A DNA stretch of 38,696 nucleotides, taken from positions 1-38,696 of the forward strand of contig MTSL01000054.1 of the NCBI GenBank assembly GCA_002794465.1, written 5' to 3'. Under the pieces are notes generated by a model that saw only the letters and a program-made list of their open reading frames with translations, did not search any database and was not told the DNA's origin. How positions within the stretch are numbered: position 1 is the stretch's first letter; each line of letters opens with the position of its first letter. Below, piece after piece: positions 26,154-34,111 of the stretch. The DNA comes from Paramicrosporidium saccamoebae (taxonomy: Eukaryota > Rozellomycota). The translations under genes were made by a program, and so were the position numbers.

Positions 26154-26870
26154 TTAATCAAAGAACTTGCGATTTGGAGAGGGTCCAAATAGACGAACGC
26201 GCAAATCAGGCAACATCAGCTCGAATGTCTGCTCCAGCCTCGTTTCCAGAGTATTATCGCATTTCACTTTACCCCCCAGAGAGGTGGCGATTACTCCACC
26301 GGCGCAGTCGCCCAGATGCTGAGAGTCCATGGATACGGCGCAACGGGTGCCAGTTGCCTTGCTGTACTCTTTCGTAGCATTCATGATGGCCTTTTCTACC
26401 AACGCTTCGTCCTGCTGGCGGCACATTACTGTCACCTTGTCGCTCGCTAGGCGGAACAAACACTGGAGAACAATTTCGTCAAGCAGCTTCTGGTAGGAAG
26501 GTCCAGAGGCAGCGTCCTTAAGATGTTTCTTGGTTTCTTCAAAGACTTCATCCAGAACCTGGTCTCTGGCCTGCAGCACCTGCAGCCTCGCTCTATTAAT
26601 CTGCACACTCTGCGCACTACACCATTAACCCTCACAGGAAGCTTACATTCTTCTCTTCACTTCTGCTTGTCTCAACTTGCGTGCGAATTGTGCCTCAATA
26701 GTGGCCGTCTCCTGGTGTACCAACTTGGCCTTTTCAATATTAAACTCTTCGTCAGCTTTGACGTGAATTTCGCGGGATTTTTCGGCAGCCTCTTGCATAA
26801 TAAAGGCGACCATTTTCTTCATTTCCTTGCTCGCCTCATCGTCGGACAACGGCTTCATAGTGGTAGACAT
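26154..26870 (-). CDS. VMA4: V-type ATPase subunit E
   Basis: Two exons: 26647-26870 and 26154-26616. The 30-nt intron (GTAAGC...GGTTAATGGTGTAG) gives 228 aa, the normal length. The ATG at 26870 gives MSTTMKPLSDDEASKEMKKM, then VAFIMQEAAEKSREIHVKAD and EEFNIEKAKLVHQ, the family-wide helical stalk. The junction yields RRIAQSVQINRARLQVLQAR. The C-terminal globular domain has VTVMCRQQDEALV, GGVIATSLGGKVKCDNTLET and FGPSPNRKFFD, all hallmark. Role: peripheral stalk (stator) of the proton pump acidifying vacuoles. Without the intron the frame stops immediately after KRRM. Confidence 0.96.
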
Positions 26871-26972
26871 GGTGAAAGTGAGAGCAGTATGAGGGGGAGG
26901 AAAGCAAACACTGGTATTTGGGGTGGGCTTGAACTTGAACAAAAGATAACTGGCCGGGCCGGGGTGCTATTC

Positions 26973-28328
26973 ATGCATACAGAGTCATCGGAGGATGAAC
27001 AAGTTCTCATTAACACTGTCTTTACATTCAAGTAACCATCATCAATAATACATAATTACTAGAAAGGGAGCCGGGAAGCCCAGCGCAGCAGCAAAACCAA
27101 AGGCGTACAAGCCAAAGCATTCATTTGCCAAGTTGATTTCTGACGGCACAGGGCCGCGCTCCGTCCTTGCTGATGATGGCTTCTGGAAGTACACACACGA
27201 CAGTGACCGCAAATCCGAGCTGGAGGAACCTGACCTGGATTGTCTTGGCTCAGAAGACCCGGCCTTGGAATGTCCTAAAGACACGGGGGTCCCGTTCCCA
27301 ACAATGGGGGCAGGATCTGATTGCAAAGATGGTGTCGTAAAGATAGCACGGATACTGCTGGGAAACCATCATGTTTCATCTTTTATGGCCGAACAATTAC
27401 TGGATGATGGTCTTCTCGAGGAACAGTGTGTTGGCAGTGGAAGAGCCAACCGCTGCGTCAAGTACATGGCTAGTCTGATAGAATGTTCTGCAGATCCCAA
27501 GAGGAATAGGGCCGGATTTAACCTATGCATGAAATTGGTCAAATCTGCACAAGGACGTGCAACTGATAAATTGTGGAGTGCCTTCAATCTACTGAACATG
27601 ATTACACGACAAAATTGTAAGCCCCTGCTAACACTCCATTTGACAGTCATGCAAGTCTGGTACGCTCTTCCAATTCTAATGACAATGCTAGCTCTAATTG
27701 GATTTCCAAAGATTATGTCAAGGACACCTTTTTTTTGCTAGTCCGTCTGACATTGGATAAGGAGATATCCAGAACATGTTGGATCGAACTGAGCCAAACT
27801 TTTGAATACGTCGTGACATGGCTGGACATGGACAGGATCCATCTGATTATTGATTGGATCCGTGCAGAACAGGATCAAGTCCTATCAGAACATTGTCACC
27901 GGCCCATTCAAGTGGCCAAATTGTTAAATGGAAGTAGTCTGGGCCAACTTGCGGGGAAAATTATCATTGATTGCTTCCTATGGCAAACCAAGGGGGGTGG
28001 TGCTTGCGACGTGTGCGTAGGGGATGATTATGAATTTATAGTGACTCTCACAAAGCTGTTAGATCAGAACCCGGACACTGCAAGCGCCGACGCTATTAGA
28101 TCTTTATACTCCACACTATGCTTGGCCTCTGCTAGACTGCACCTCACATTCTTTGAAGGCGAATACAAGAGAGAATGCGAAGCGTTATTAGCTTCACTTA
28201 GTACGGCACGAAACACTGTCCCAGCTAGCCACTTTCCCATTTACATTGCGTGTCGAGACCTATTATCCAAGATGGAAACGTTTCTTAGATCCTACTTGCT
28301 ACAAGGACGACGAGGAATCACCCGGTAA
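26973..28328 (+). CDS. Unknown 420-aa protein, four exons with a 13-nt microexon
   Basis: Exons 26973-27031, 27063-27616, 27647-27659 and 27692-28328; introns of 31, 30 and 32 nt. The last intron is required by frame. The 30-nt one has GTAAGC, GCTAAC and AG but is a multiple of three and contains no stop, so it could be retained. The product starts MHTESSEDEQVLINTVFTFK, with a Lys/Pro/Ala-rich basic patch (GKPSAAAKPKAYKPKHSFAK), an acidic segment with EEPDLDCLGSEDPALECPK, then a long helical region rich in Leu and Cys that could be an alpha-solenoid. It is not recognised. It is divergent from V-ATPase E, 102 bp between start codons. The 3' end runs into a minisatellite. Confidence 0.65.
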
Positions 28329-28415
28329 ACAGTTTGCTACAAGAATGACGAGGAATCACTCAACCGACCTTGGGTTCTACTTGCCACAAGGAAGACAAAG
28401 AATCACTACTCAACC
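28289..28415. repeat. ~40-bp degenerate tandem repeat at a gene 3' end
   Basis: Three copies of a unit like CTACTTGCTACAAGGACGAC(GAGGAATCACCC...). The first overlaps the last codons of the unknown gene and the others fill the spacer to TRAPPC13. Confidence 0.75.
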
Positions 28416-28444
28416 TGGATGCCATTTGACGCAAAACTGATTAT

Positions 28445-29641
28445 TCACGTTTCTATTAAAATGTGAAACGAAATGGGTTTCCTCTGGATTACGGCAGATT
28501 CTTCTTCAAATTCAATCCAAAAATGACGAATTTCTACAAGTCCCGCTTTGATGGGCAAGAGCTGTATTGTGAGCCGCGTCGTATTGAGGGCAGTGAGAGT
28601 TCCCAGGTGGATTGCAGTGTTACCCAAGGGCACTAGTGGCGACTCTTCGAGCCTGTTCACTTCGTAGATTAGCCTCATATTATGTACATCCTTCTCTGTG
28701 CCGTTTTTAAAAATAAAGAGCACCTCAAACGGCGCATTTAGTGTGACTCGATCAGGGATCCCTCGGACTATGGTAGTGATAATCTCTCTCGTCTCCTCTG
28801 GATGGCACAGCTGGCCAGTCTGCAGCCGCCCTGCCTCGCCACTTTCAGATCTCCACGAGATGTCCAGTCTTCCCAACGGAGCAACAGCTGTCGCCATTGG
28901 ATAGATTAATACAAAAACGAACTGGTACATCATCTCCAGTCCCAATGCCATCCCAGTGTATTCTGCATCTCTCCCCAGGCGGGGCGTTGTGGAGGGAGAA
29001 ATAACCAGCCCATCTGTAAGAAATGCCAGCAGTTCAGAATCCCCGTCAAGTGCATCTATTGTTGTGGCGTAAAGAGGCTCAAATGGTTCGAAACGAACCG
29101 TGTCCAGTATAAAGCCCGTTCCCGAGACATTTTGCACCTGAGCTTCCAACAGCACCAAACCGCGACACGGCAGTTCCGTCACCTTTGTCTTGAGCGACAA
29201 TGGATTTACAACGGTGAATTTGAAAAACTTTCTTGCAAATTTGCGTTCGTTGGTTATTGGATTGGTATAGTGCACCGAACACACTACAATATGCAATCCG
29301 ACTTCCCGGATGTCGTGGATCGTCTGCACAGGCAATCTCTGGCCAGCCGGCAGCTCCATATCATGGTCGGCACCAACAAGCACAACTCTCTGACTCGATG
29401 TCTGCAGTTCCACCTTGACTCGCACTGAATGCAGTCCCACTCCTTCATTGGTGACAATCAACTGGCTACTGAATTTTTCGCCGAGGTACACTGTGCCAAA
29501 GGGTGCCTCTGCAGGCATCGACGGCGACCCACCGATGCTCATCCTCGGGCCACTCGCATTTAACGGTGTCCCATCCGTAGCCAGCCGCACTAAGCGCACC
29601 GCCAATTGGTGTCCCTCCATTGTCCGCGACGCCGACTCCAT
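28445..29641 (-). CDS. TRAPPC13: TRAPP complex subunit TRAPPC13
   Basis: 398 aa, single exon. The start at 29641 gives MESASRTMEGHQLAVRLVRL; a second ATG at 29620 (MEGHQLAVRL) is equally plausible. The codon opening the longer frame is GTG. Family landmarks: FGTVYLGEKFSSQLIVTNEG, VRVKVELQTSSQRVVL, VGLHIVVCSVHYTNP, KFARKFFKFTVVNPLSLKTK, LLEAQVQNVSGTGFILDTVR, and GRLDISWRSESGEAGRLQTG then QL. This is DUF974/TRAPPC13, made of Ig-like beta domains. Known role: an auxiliary TRAPPIII subunit with TRAPPC11. Budding yeast has no close counterpart, so keeping both is informative about lineage. Convergent with the unknown gene and divergent from PSMB3. Confidence 0.93.
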   Translation of the reverse strand: MESASRTMEGHQLAVRLVRLATDGTPLNASGPRMSIGGSPSMPAEAPFGTVYLGEKFSSQLIVTNEGVGLHSVRVKVELQTSSQRVVLVGADHDMELPAGQRLPVQTIHDIREVGLHIVVCSVHYTNPITNERKFARKFFKFTVVNPLSLKTKVTELPCRGLVLLEAQVQNVSGTGFILDTVRFEPFEPLYATTIDALDGDSELLAFLTDGLVISPSTTPRLGRDAEYTGMALGLEMMYQFVFVLIYPMATAVAPLGRLDISWRSESGEAGRLQTGQLCHPEETREIITTIVRGIPDRVTLNAPFEVLFIFKNGTEKDVHNMRLIYEVNRLEESPLVPLGNTAIHLGTLTALNTTRLTIQLLPIKAGLVEIRHFWIEFEEESAVIQRKPISFHILIET

Positions 29642-29733
29642 TAATGCGATTTGCCCCACCTGGCCAATAGAAATCGACCTTTACCATGGTAATTCGCTCC
29701 TTTGTGACGACTGATGAGTAGGGTGACAATATT

Positions 29734-30409
29734 ATGGAACTGAATGGTGGCGCCATTGTGGCAATGGTGGGAAAGAATTGCGTGGCCATTGCATCGGACA
29801 AGAGGCTTGGCCAGCAATTCCTGACCCTTTCCACAGAATTCCCCAAACTGTTCCAGGTAACAGATAGGCTTTACTTTGGACTGGCTGGACTTGCCACCGA
29901 CGTCCAGACACTGTAAGCAAAGGGTATACAGCAATTAATGTCCTTTAGTTCCGAGCTGTTCGAGTTTCGCACAAACTTGTACAAGCTGCGCGAGGAACGC
30001 GATATCTCACCCAAGGCCTTTGCACATTTGGTCTCCTCCACCCTCTACGGAAAACGTTTTGGTCCGTACTTTGCAGAGCCGATTTTGGCGGGATTGGGAG
30101 GTGCAAAGGGCAATGAGCCGTTCATTTGCTCCATGGATTTAATCGGTTGCATCAACTGGGCCAAGGACTTTGTCGTCGCCGGCACCGCTGGTCCTCAGCT
30201 CTACGGTATCTGCGAGGCACTCTATGAGCCCAATCTCGAGCCGGAACAGCTGTTTGAATGTATCTCCCAGTGTCTCCTAAATGCCGTCGATCGGAACGCC
30301 CTCAGTGGATGGGGAGCTCTTGTGCATGTCATGTAAGCCCATGTCCTATTTGATCTGTAGAACACCGACATCCGTAATTACGCGCACGCTCAAGACCCGT
30401 CAAGATTAG
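29734..30409 (+). CDS. PUP3: 20S proteasome subunit beta-3
   Basis: Three exons: 29734-29912, 29949-30332 and 30361-30409. Introns are 36 nt (GTAAGC...TCCTTTAG) and 28 nt (GTAAGC...ATCTGTAG). Product 203 aa, the normal length. It begins [20 protein letters not shown] with SDKRLG, typical of the inactive beta-3 subunit, which has no propeptide or catalytic Thr1. Then come [52 protein letters not shown], and [20 protein letters not shown]. The last exon supplies [16 protein letters not shown], matching the conserved end of the family. Unspliced, the protein would stop at VQTL. Confidence 0.96.
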
Positions 30410-30440
30410 GAATTTTAATGCAATAAATGTAGTATTCTCC

Positions 30441-30958
30441 ATGGCATATGCTCCGCACTCGGTGTACTGGGCGCCCCTACCTCTCATTTCGTACGCCATG
30501 TCGTCATCCCCCGCTGATAATCAACAGGTGGATTCTTCCCTTGGTTGGACACGTGGGGATTACCGACACGGAGGGAAACTTGTACGATTTCGTCGGCAGC
30601 TATCGCATCAACGTCAATTCTATGATGTGCGGTCCGCCTGCTCGAAGGCTTTCATTCCCCTCATATCCGCAGTGGGATTCGGCTGTGCAAAGAGCAAGTG
30701 ATATCTATGCCGGCCGAGTGCACAATCTCCTGTGGCAGAATTGCCATTCTCATGTCTGCGAGGCATTGGCGATGGGTACTGGTGAGAGATGGAGCAATTT
30801 TAGGCTCTATTATCAAATCCTCCTCCATGGTCAGTCCGTTGGGTAGAAACCTCTGGGGGTCTGATTACTGTTGTAGGGCATGGGCATTTGTCCGCACTTT
30901 TGGTGGCTTCATCGCACTCTGTATTATACTGACATTGGCGTGGGCGATATGGTTATAA
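30441..30958 (+). CDS. TMEM222: TMEM222/DUF778 family membrane protein
   Basis: Three exons: 30441-30490, 30528-30842 and 30877-30958; introns 37 nt (GTACGC...CTGATAATCAACAG) and 34 nt (GTAGAA...CTGATTACTGTTGTAG). The product is 148 aa: MAYAPHSVYWAPLPLISWIL, PLVGHVGITDTEGNLYDFVG, YPQWDSAVQRASDIYAGRVH, NLLWQNCHSHVCEALAM, then GAWAFVRTFGGFIALCIILT. This matches the family pattern P[IL]P.L[TS]W.LP..GH.GI, NC.SHV and FVRT. The exact cellular role of the family is poorly known. It lies 31 bp downstream of PUP3, whose AATAAA falls in the spacer. Confidence 0.87.
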
Positions 30959-30981
30959 AATTATAAAGCTCTCTGCTCCCG

Positions 30982-31053
30982 GCCCATTTAGTATAGTGGT
31001 AAGTATGTCGCATTGTGGCTGCGCTGACCCAAGTTCGAATCTTGGAATGGGCA
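30982..31053 (+). tRNA. trnH-GUG: tRNA-His (anticodon GTG)
   Basis: The acceptor GCCCATT pairs with AATGGGC (31046-31052), discriminator A at 31053. The anticodon loop TTGTGGC gives GUG; stem TCGCA/TGCGC has one mismatch at its base. The T arm CCAAG-TTCGAAT-CTTGG is perfect. The base before position 1 is G, so G-1 might be transcribed rather than added. T4 terminator at ~31057. It is squeezed between two protein genes (24 bp and 15 bp). Confidence 0.93.
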
Positions 31054-31067
31054 TCTCTTTTGACTTT

Positions 31068-31721
31068 TTAGTTGAGCAACATTTTATTGACAATCCAGCC
31101 AACAGACTCGTGGATTCCCTTCCTAGACAGTTAATAACTGAACAGAGAGTACCCGTGGAGAGCAGAACAGCTGGCAACTTTGCACTCTCGTGCGCCAATG
31201 TCCTCCAAGATGGGATTAAATACTTCCTTTATCCTGGCCACAAAATCCACATTCTCCTGCAAGTCTTGCTTGTTCACCAGAATCAACACTGGAACACCCG
31301 CTAGTCCATCACTCTCGGTCACACCCACAAAGCAGTTACGCACTGTCTCGATTCTCTTCCAATCACATCCATCCACGACAAATATAATCCCGTCACTCTC
31401 GTCATAGTAATTCTTCCATATGGATTGCAAATTGCCGCCGAGATCCCAGAACTTGACTGTAGTGCTCTCAAACGACACAATTGCCACTAAACATGAAATT
31501 GAGCACAAATTAGTGCACTATTCATGCCAATTGTGGGAATTGTTCGCAAGTCTTCAGCTGGAGTGCCCTCTCGTGCTTTAAGTCGTTCCAGCAACGTCTA
31601 TGATCACAATCACTGACACCAAAGATACAGTCTTGCCTGCTCCATCTAATCCGAGGATAATTACATTATAGAGTTTGTTCTGCGACCAACGCTCGTATGC
31701 TCCAGTAATGAGCGTAAACAT
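31068..31721 (-). CDS. ARFRP1: ARFRP1/Arl3-like small GTPase
   Basis: Four exons: 31629-31721, 31519-31597, 31153-31486 and 31068-31122; introns 31, 32 and 30 nt. The second uses GTGCAC at its 5' site, the other two use GTAT and GTAC. Product 186 aa. It begins MFTLITGAYERWSQN, resembling human ARFRP1 and lacking the Gly2 of myristoylated ARFs. G1 is GLDGAGKT, G2 region TIPTIGMN, G4 LVNKQD, G5 SCSALHG. G3 reads WDLGGN directly followed by LQSIW, where ARFRP1 has WDLGGQ plus two more residues, so the catalytic Gln position is altered. The end is KGIHESVGWIVNKMLLN. Known role: GTPase of the trans-Golgi network, recruiting golgins through Arl1. Confidence 0.9.
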
Positions 31722-31734
31722 CCAACCGGTCTGT

Positions 31735-31763
31735 CCAATAGAAACTCACCTTTCCTATAAATA
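31735..31763 (+). promoter_or_regulatory. CCAAT plus TATA promoter of small protein 1
   Basis: CCAAT at 31735-31739 and TATAAATA at 31756-31763, 38 bp before the ATG at 31794. This is the same geometry as three further promoters downstream. Confidence 0.65.
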
Positions 31764-31793
31764 GTCCTTGCAGGTGTCATTGGGCCCTCCAAG

Positions 31794-31952
31794 ATGGCCG
31801 ACGATATGAAGCAGCCCGTAGGGGTGAACATACAGCCAGCACCGACTGCCACCAAAGCAAGCGAAGAGCCAGATCGTGACTCGCGGAACTTTATCACCAA
31901 ATTCATCTGTCAGGCGTATAAGCCGAAACCTCGTAGGCCGGTGGGCAACTAA
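31794..31952 (+). CDS. Small hydrophilic protein 1 (RDSRNF family)
   Basis: A 52-aa single-exon gene: MADDMKQPVGVNIQPAPTAT, then KASEEPDRDSRNFITKF, ending KPKPRRPVGN. It is Lys/Pro/Arg-rich and probably disordered, with one Cys. Support comes from a CCAAT and TATA box at the standard distance and from a paralog 320 bp downstream that shares the CCAAGATG start context, the RDSRNF core and the KP-rich tail. Function unknown; by position it belongs to the stress-type protein array. AATAAA follows at ~31986. Confidence 0.65.
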   Translation: MADDMKQPVGVNIQPAPTATKASEEPDRDSRNFITKFICQAYKPKPRRPVGN

Positions 31953-32209
31953 GCGCTACTCTGGGAAAGCCAGGGAAATTAGAGAAATAAAACTGAATCT
32001 TTTCTGCATGTCACTGATTAAACAATTATAGAACTGGGGCAGCAGGCGCTCTAGTAGTCACGCAGAGTTGGCAGGCGAACGTATCGACCCAGCATATAAA
32101 TATCCAAAGAGAAGGCTGTTGAGGGTGCAGACCTGTTTACGCTAACTTACCCAGGGATGACTAGATTGTAGTTTCCTTTGGGGTCCCCATTAGTAGGCGA
32201 TGTGATCAT
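31953..32209. other. Spacer between small proteins 1 and 2
   Basis: No gene found. It holds the poly(A) signal of gene 1 and a second TATAAATA at 32094-32101 with no matching ORF. Confidence 0.4.
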
Positions 32210-32240
32210 CCAATAATAATAGCCCGCTGCCCCTATAAAA
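32210..32240 (+). promoter_or_regulatory. CCAAT plus TATA promoter of small protein 2
   Basis: CCAAT at 32210-32214 and TATAAAA at 32234-32240. The ATG at 32271 is 37 bp after TATA, supporting that start over the in-frame ATG at 32256. Confidence 0.65.
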
Positions 32241-32270
32241 GGGCCCGCCGGGAGCATGGGGTCACCCAAG

Positions 32271-32456
32271 ATGACTAACGACAAGAAGCATACCACCCCG
32301 GAGACAGAAAATGCGGCTGATGCTAAGCCGGAACAAACTGAGACCAAGACAGAGGAAAGGCATAAACCGGAGCAGTACCGTGACTCGCGTAACTTTTCCT
32401 CCGAGGTCCATGCCCAGGTGCACAAGCCGAACTTACACAAGCCGATGAACCATTAG
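32271..32456 (+). CDS. Small hydrophilic protein 2 (RDSRNF family)
   Basis: 61 aa: MTNDKKHTTPETENAADAKP, EQTETKTEERHKPEQYRDSR, NFSSEVHAQVHKPNLHKPMN and H. Extremely hydrophilic and probably disordered, Lys/Glu/Thr-rich. It is a paralog of small protein 1 (shared RDSRNF and KP tail, same promoter layout). The start at 32271 is chosen because CCAAGATG and the TATA spacing match gene 1; the upstream ATG (32256) would add MGSPK. No known domain. An AATAAATAAA run is at ~32502. Confidence 0.65.
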   Translation: MTNDKKHTTPETENAADAKPEQTETKTEERHKPEQYRDSRNFSSEVHAQVHKPNLHKPMNH

Positions 32457-32750
32457 TGCCCCTCTGAGGTTGGATAGATAACCCGAAAGAACTAAGGAAA
32501 AATAAATAAATTTAAAGTGTAACGCCTCATTATCTTTTCTACGTGCCACCAAGTGATCAGAACTGGAATGACAGCAGCCTTTTTATTATGCAAAGCATGA
32601 CCATCACACTCTAGATGGGAGCTGCTTTGTGAATTGATGATGTATGTAATAGTCGGTGTACAGGCCGCGGGCTTTAATAAAAGTCTAATCTAGTCCCACA
32701 AAAGGTGCTACTTCCCAGGGCCGCGATTTTCACATGATTTTCCCTTTAAT
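32457..32750. other. Spacer with nothing recognised
   Basis: About 290 bases between small protein 2 and the repeated promoter of protein 3. It holds poly(A) signals near 32502. No ORF, tRNA or snoRNA could be supported. Confidence 0.4.
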
Positions 32751-33009
32751 TTGGGACTTTGGGGGCCTAAACGTAGCTGATTGGTCCGCTACGCCACAAA
32801 AAGATCATGGGCGATTACAAGGCTACAGCTTTTACCTTATTTTCACCTTAATTTGGGACTTTGGGGGCTGGAATGCAGCTGATTGGTTCACCATGCCCCA
32901 GGGAGATCACAGGCGATATTAAAGCTCCTATCTTCACTTTAGTTTGGGACTTTGGGGATCCGAATGTAACCGATTGGTCCAACGCGCCACCGGAGGAACG
33001 GCTATAAAA
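32751..33009 (+). promoter_or_regulatory. Triplicated promoter module of LEA-like protein 3
   Basis: Three diverged copies of a 91-101 bp module begin at 32751, 32852 and 32943 with TTGGGACTTTGGGG. Each carries an ATTGG (inverted CCAAT) box ~30 bp later, at 32780, 32882 and 32973. The last is followed by TATAAAA at 33003-33009. The leader before the ATG (33030-33065) is CAA/CAG-rich (CAACAACAACAACAATACAA), a composition favourable to efficient translation. Confidence 0.75.
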
Positions 33010-33065
33010 TGGGGTCCTAGAAGCCAGAGGCAACAGCACAACAGCAACAACAACAACAATACAAC

Positions 33066-33470
33066 ATGCTATCTGAAGATCAAACTAGCTACGCAGAGTC
33101 GGCCGGCAAGCGCACTGGCGAACTATACGAACAGGCCAAGGGAAAAGTTGCCCAAGGTGTAGAGGCGACCAAGGGAAAGGCAGTCGAGATCAAGGATGCC
33201 GCCATAGAAATGACTAAGGGAGGAGCAGAGAAGGTTAAAGACGCCGCACTCGGAGGAGCGGAGAAGGTTAAAGACGTCGCAGTCGCAGCCAAAGATAAAG
33301 CAGTCGAGCTCAAGGACTCTGCTGTAGAGAAGACTATGGAAGGGGCCGAGAAGGTTAAGGACGCAGCAGTCGCAGCCAAGAATCGTGCTGTGGAGGGATG
33401 GTCCAAGGGCAAAGGAGAAGAAGAAGGCCGTCAAGAAGTAAAGAACGATGCCGAAAAGAACTCGTACTAA
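33066..33470 (+). CDS. LEA-like repeat protein 3 (intronless paralog)
   Basis: 134 aa, very rich in Lys, Ala, Glu and Asp. It starts MLSEDQTSYAESAGKRTGEL. The middle is built of 11-18-residue amphipathic repeats such as GAEKVKDAALG, GAEKVKDVAVAAKDKAVELK, and GAEKVKDAAVAAKNRAVE, typical of group-3 LEA proteins (LEA_4 type). It ends with the shared motif EGWSKGKGEEEGRQ. Such proteins are usually disordered in water, fold into helices on drying or on membranes, and protect against desiccation or cold; this role is an inference. The N-terminus (ATG CTA TCT GAA GAT CAA) aligns with the spliced start of gene 6, but the intron after ...GAAG is missing here. Confidence 0.85.
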   Translation: MLSEDQTSYAESAGKRTGELYEQAKGKVAQGVEATKGKAVEIKDAAIEMTKGGAEKVKDAALGGAEKVKDVAVAAKDKAVELKDSAVEKTMEGAEKVKDAAVAAKNRAVEGWSKGKGEEEGRQEVKNDAEKNSY

Positions 33471-33903
33471 ATAATTGCAAATAAATATTAGATTCGGCAA
33501 ACAAATTGTGAGTTCATTGATGAGCCGTTGCTGGCATCTCTGGTTCATGCTAATGATAAAATCAACATTTACCCACTCATGTCGCGTAGTTAAGAAGATG
33601 CCACAGGTAAAGTCGGGCGGGAATAGATGGAAAAACTCGTTCGCTACCGATCCTAAAATCACAAGGATACAGATCCCACTATTCTTCTCAAACATTCAAC
33701 TAATCAATCCAGTCCATCTCACAGTTATTTATGATCTCAGTAAGTCCACTGGCAGCTGATCTGACGAGAATGAACATTCGACTTGGATTCAGATTCAGCT
33801 AGTGAAAATTTTGTCCGCACTCTGATTTGCAAGCAAATCGGTGAAAGACTCATGCCATGCTAAGACTGGTCAATCCAAGGGAGCTAAAGGGATAGAAAGA
33901 ATT
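33471..33903. other. Spacer upstream of LEA-like gene 4
   Basis: About 430 bases without a convincing gene. A plus-strand open frame over 33475-33759 has no family resemblance or coding character. The first 20 bp contain the gene 3 poly(A) signal (AAATAAATATT). Confidence 0.4.
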
Positions 33904-34080
33904 ATTGGGCCATTTTCACATTGACGATTGTTCCATTCTCCACTAGGGATTGGCCATTGCTCTACAGTAGTAATTGGCCACCTTCCGCCCTGACAATTGG
34001 TCGTTCCACAACAACGATTGGTCAATTGTCCACGCCGATGATTGGAGGACTTGGAAACACAGGGACAAACAACTATAAAA
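33904..34080 (+). promoter_or_regulatory. Regular array of seven ATTGG boxes plus TATA
   Basis: ATTGG or ATTGT pentamers start at 33904, 33927 (ATTGT), 33949, 33973, 33996, 34017 and 34041, that is every 21-24 bp (about two helical turns). TATAAAA is at 34074-34080 and the ATG 38 bp after TATA. ATTGG is the inverted CCAAT box bound by HAP/NF-Y-type factors, all here in the same orientation. Confidence 0.75.
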
Positions 34081-34111
34081 CCACCTCCTGTGCGGTGCCC
34101 GTTGTTTCAAC

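Noticed and set aside
32256-32270. Upstream ATG for small protein 2
   Set aside because: It lies only 22 bp from TATA, whereas the ATG at 32271 keeps the 37-39 bp spacing and the CCAAGATG context of gene 1.
33475-33759. Plus-strand open frame after LEA-like gene 3
   Set aside because: No homology, promoter or compositional support; it starts inside the gene 3 poly(A) region.
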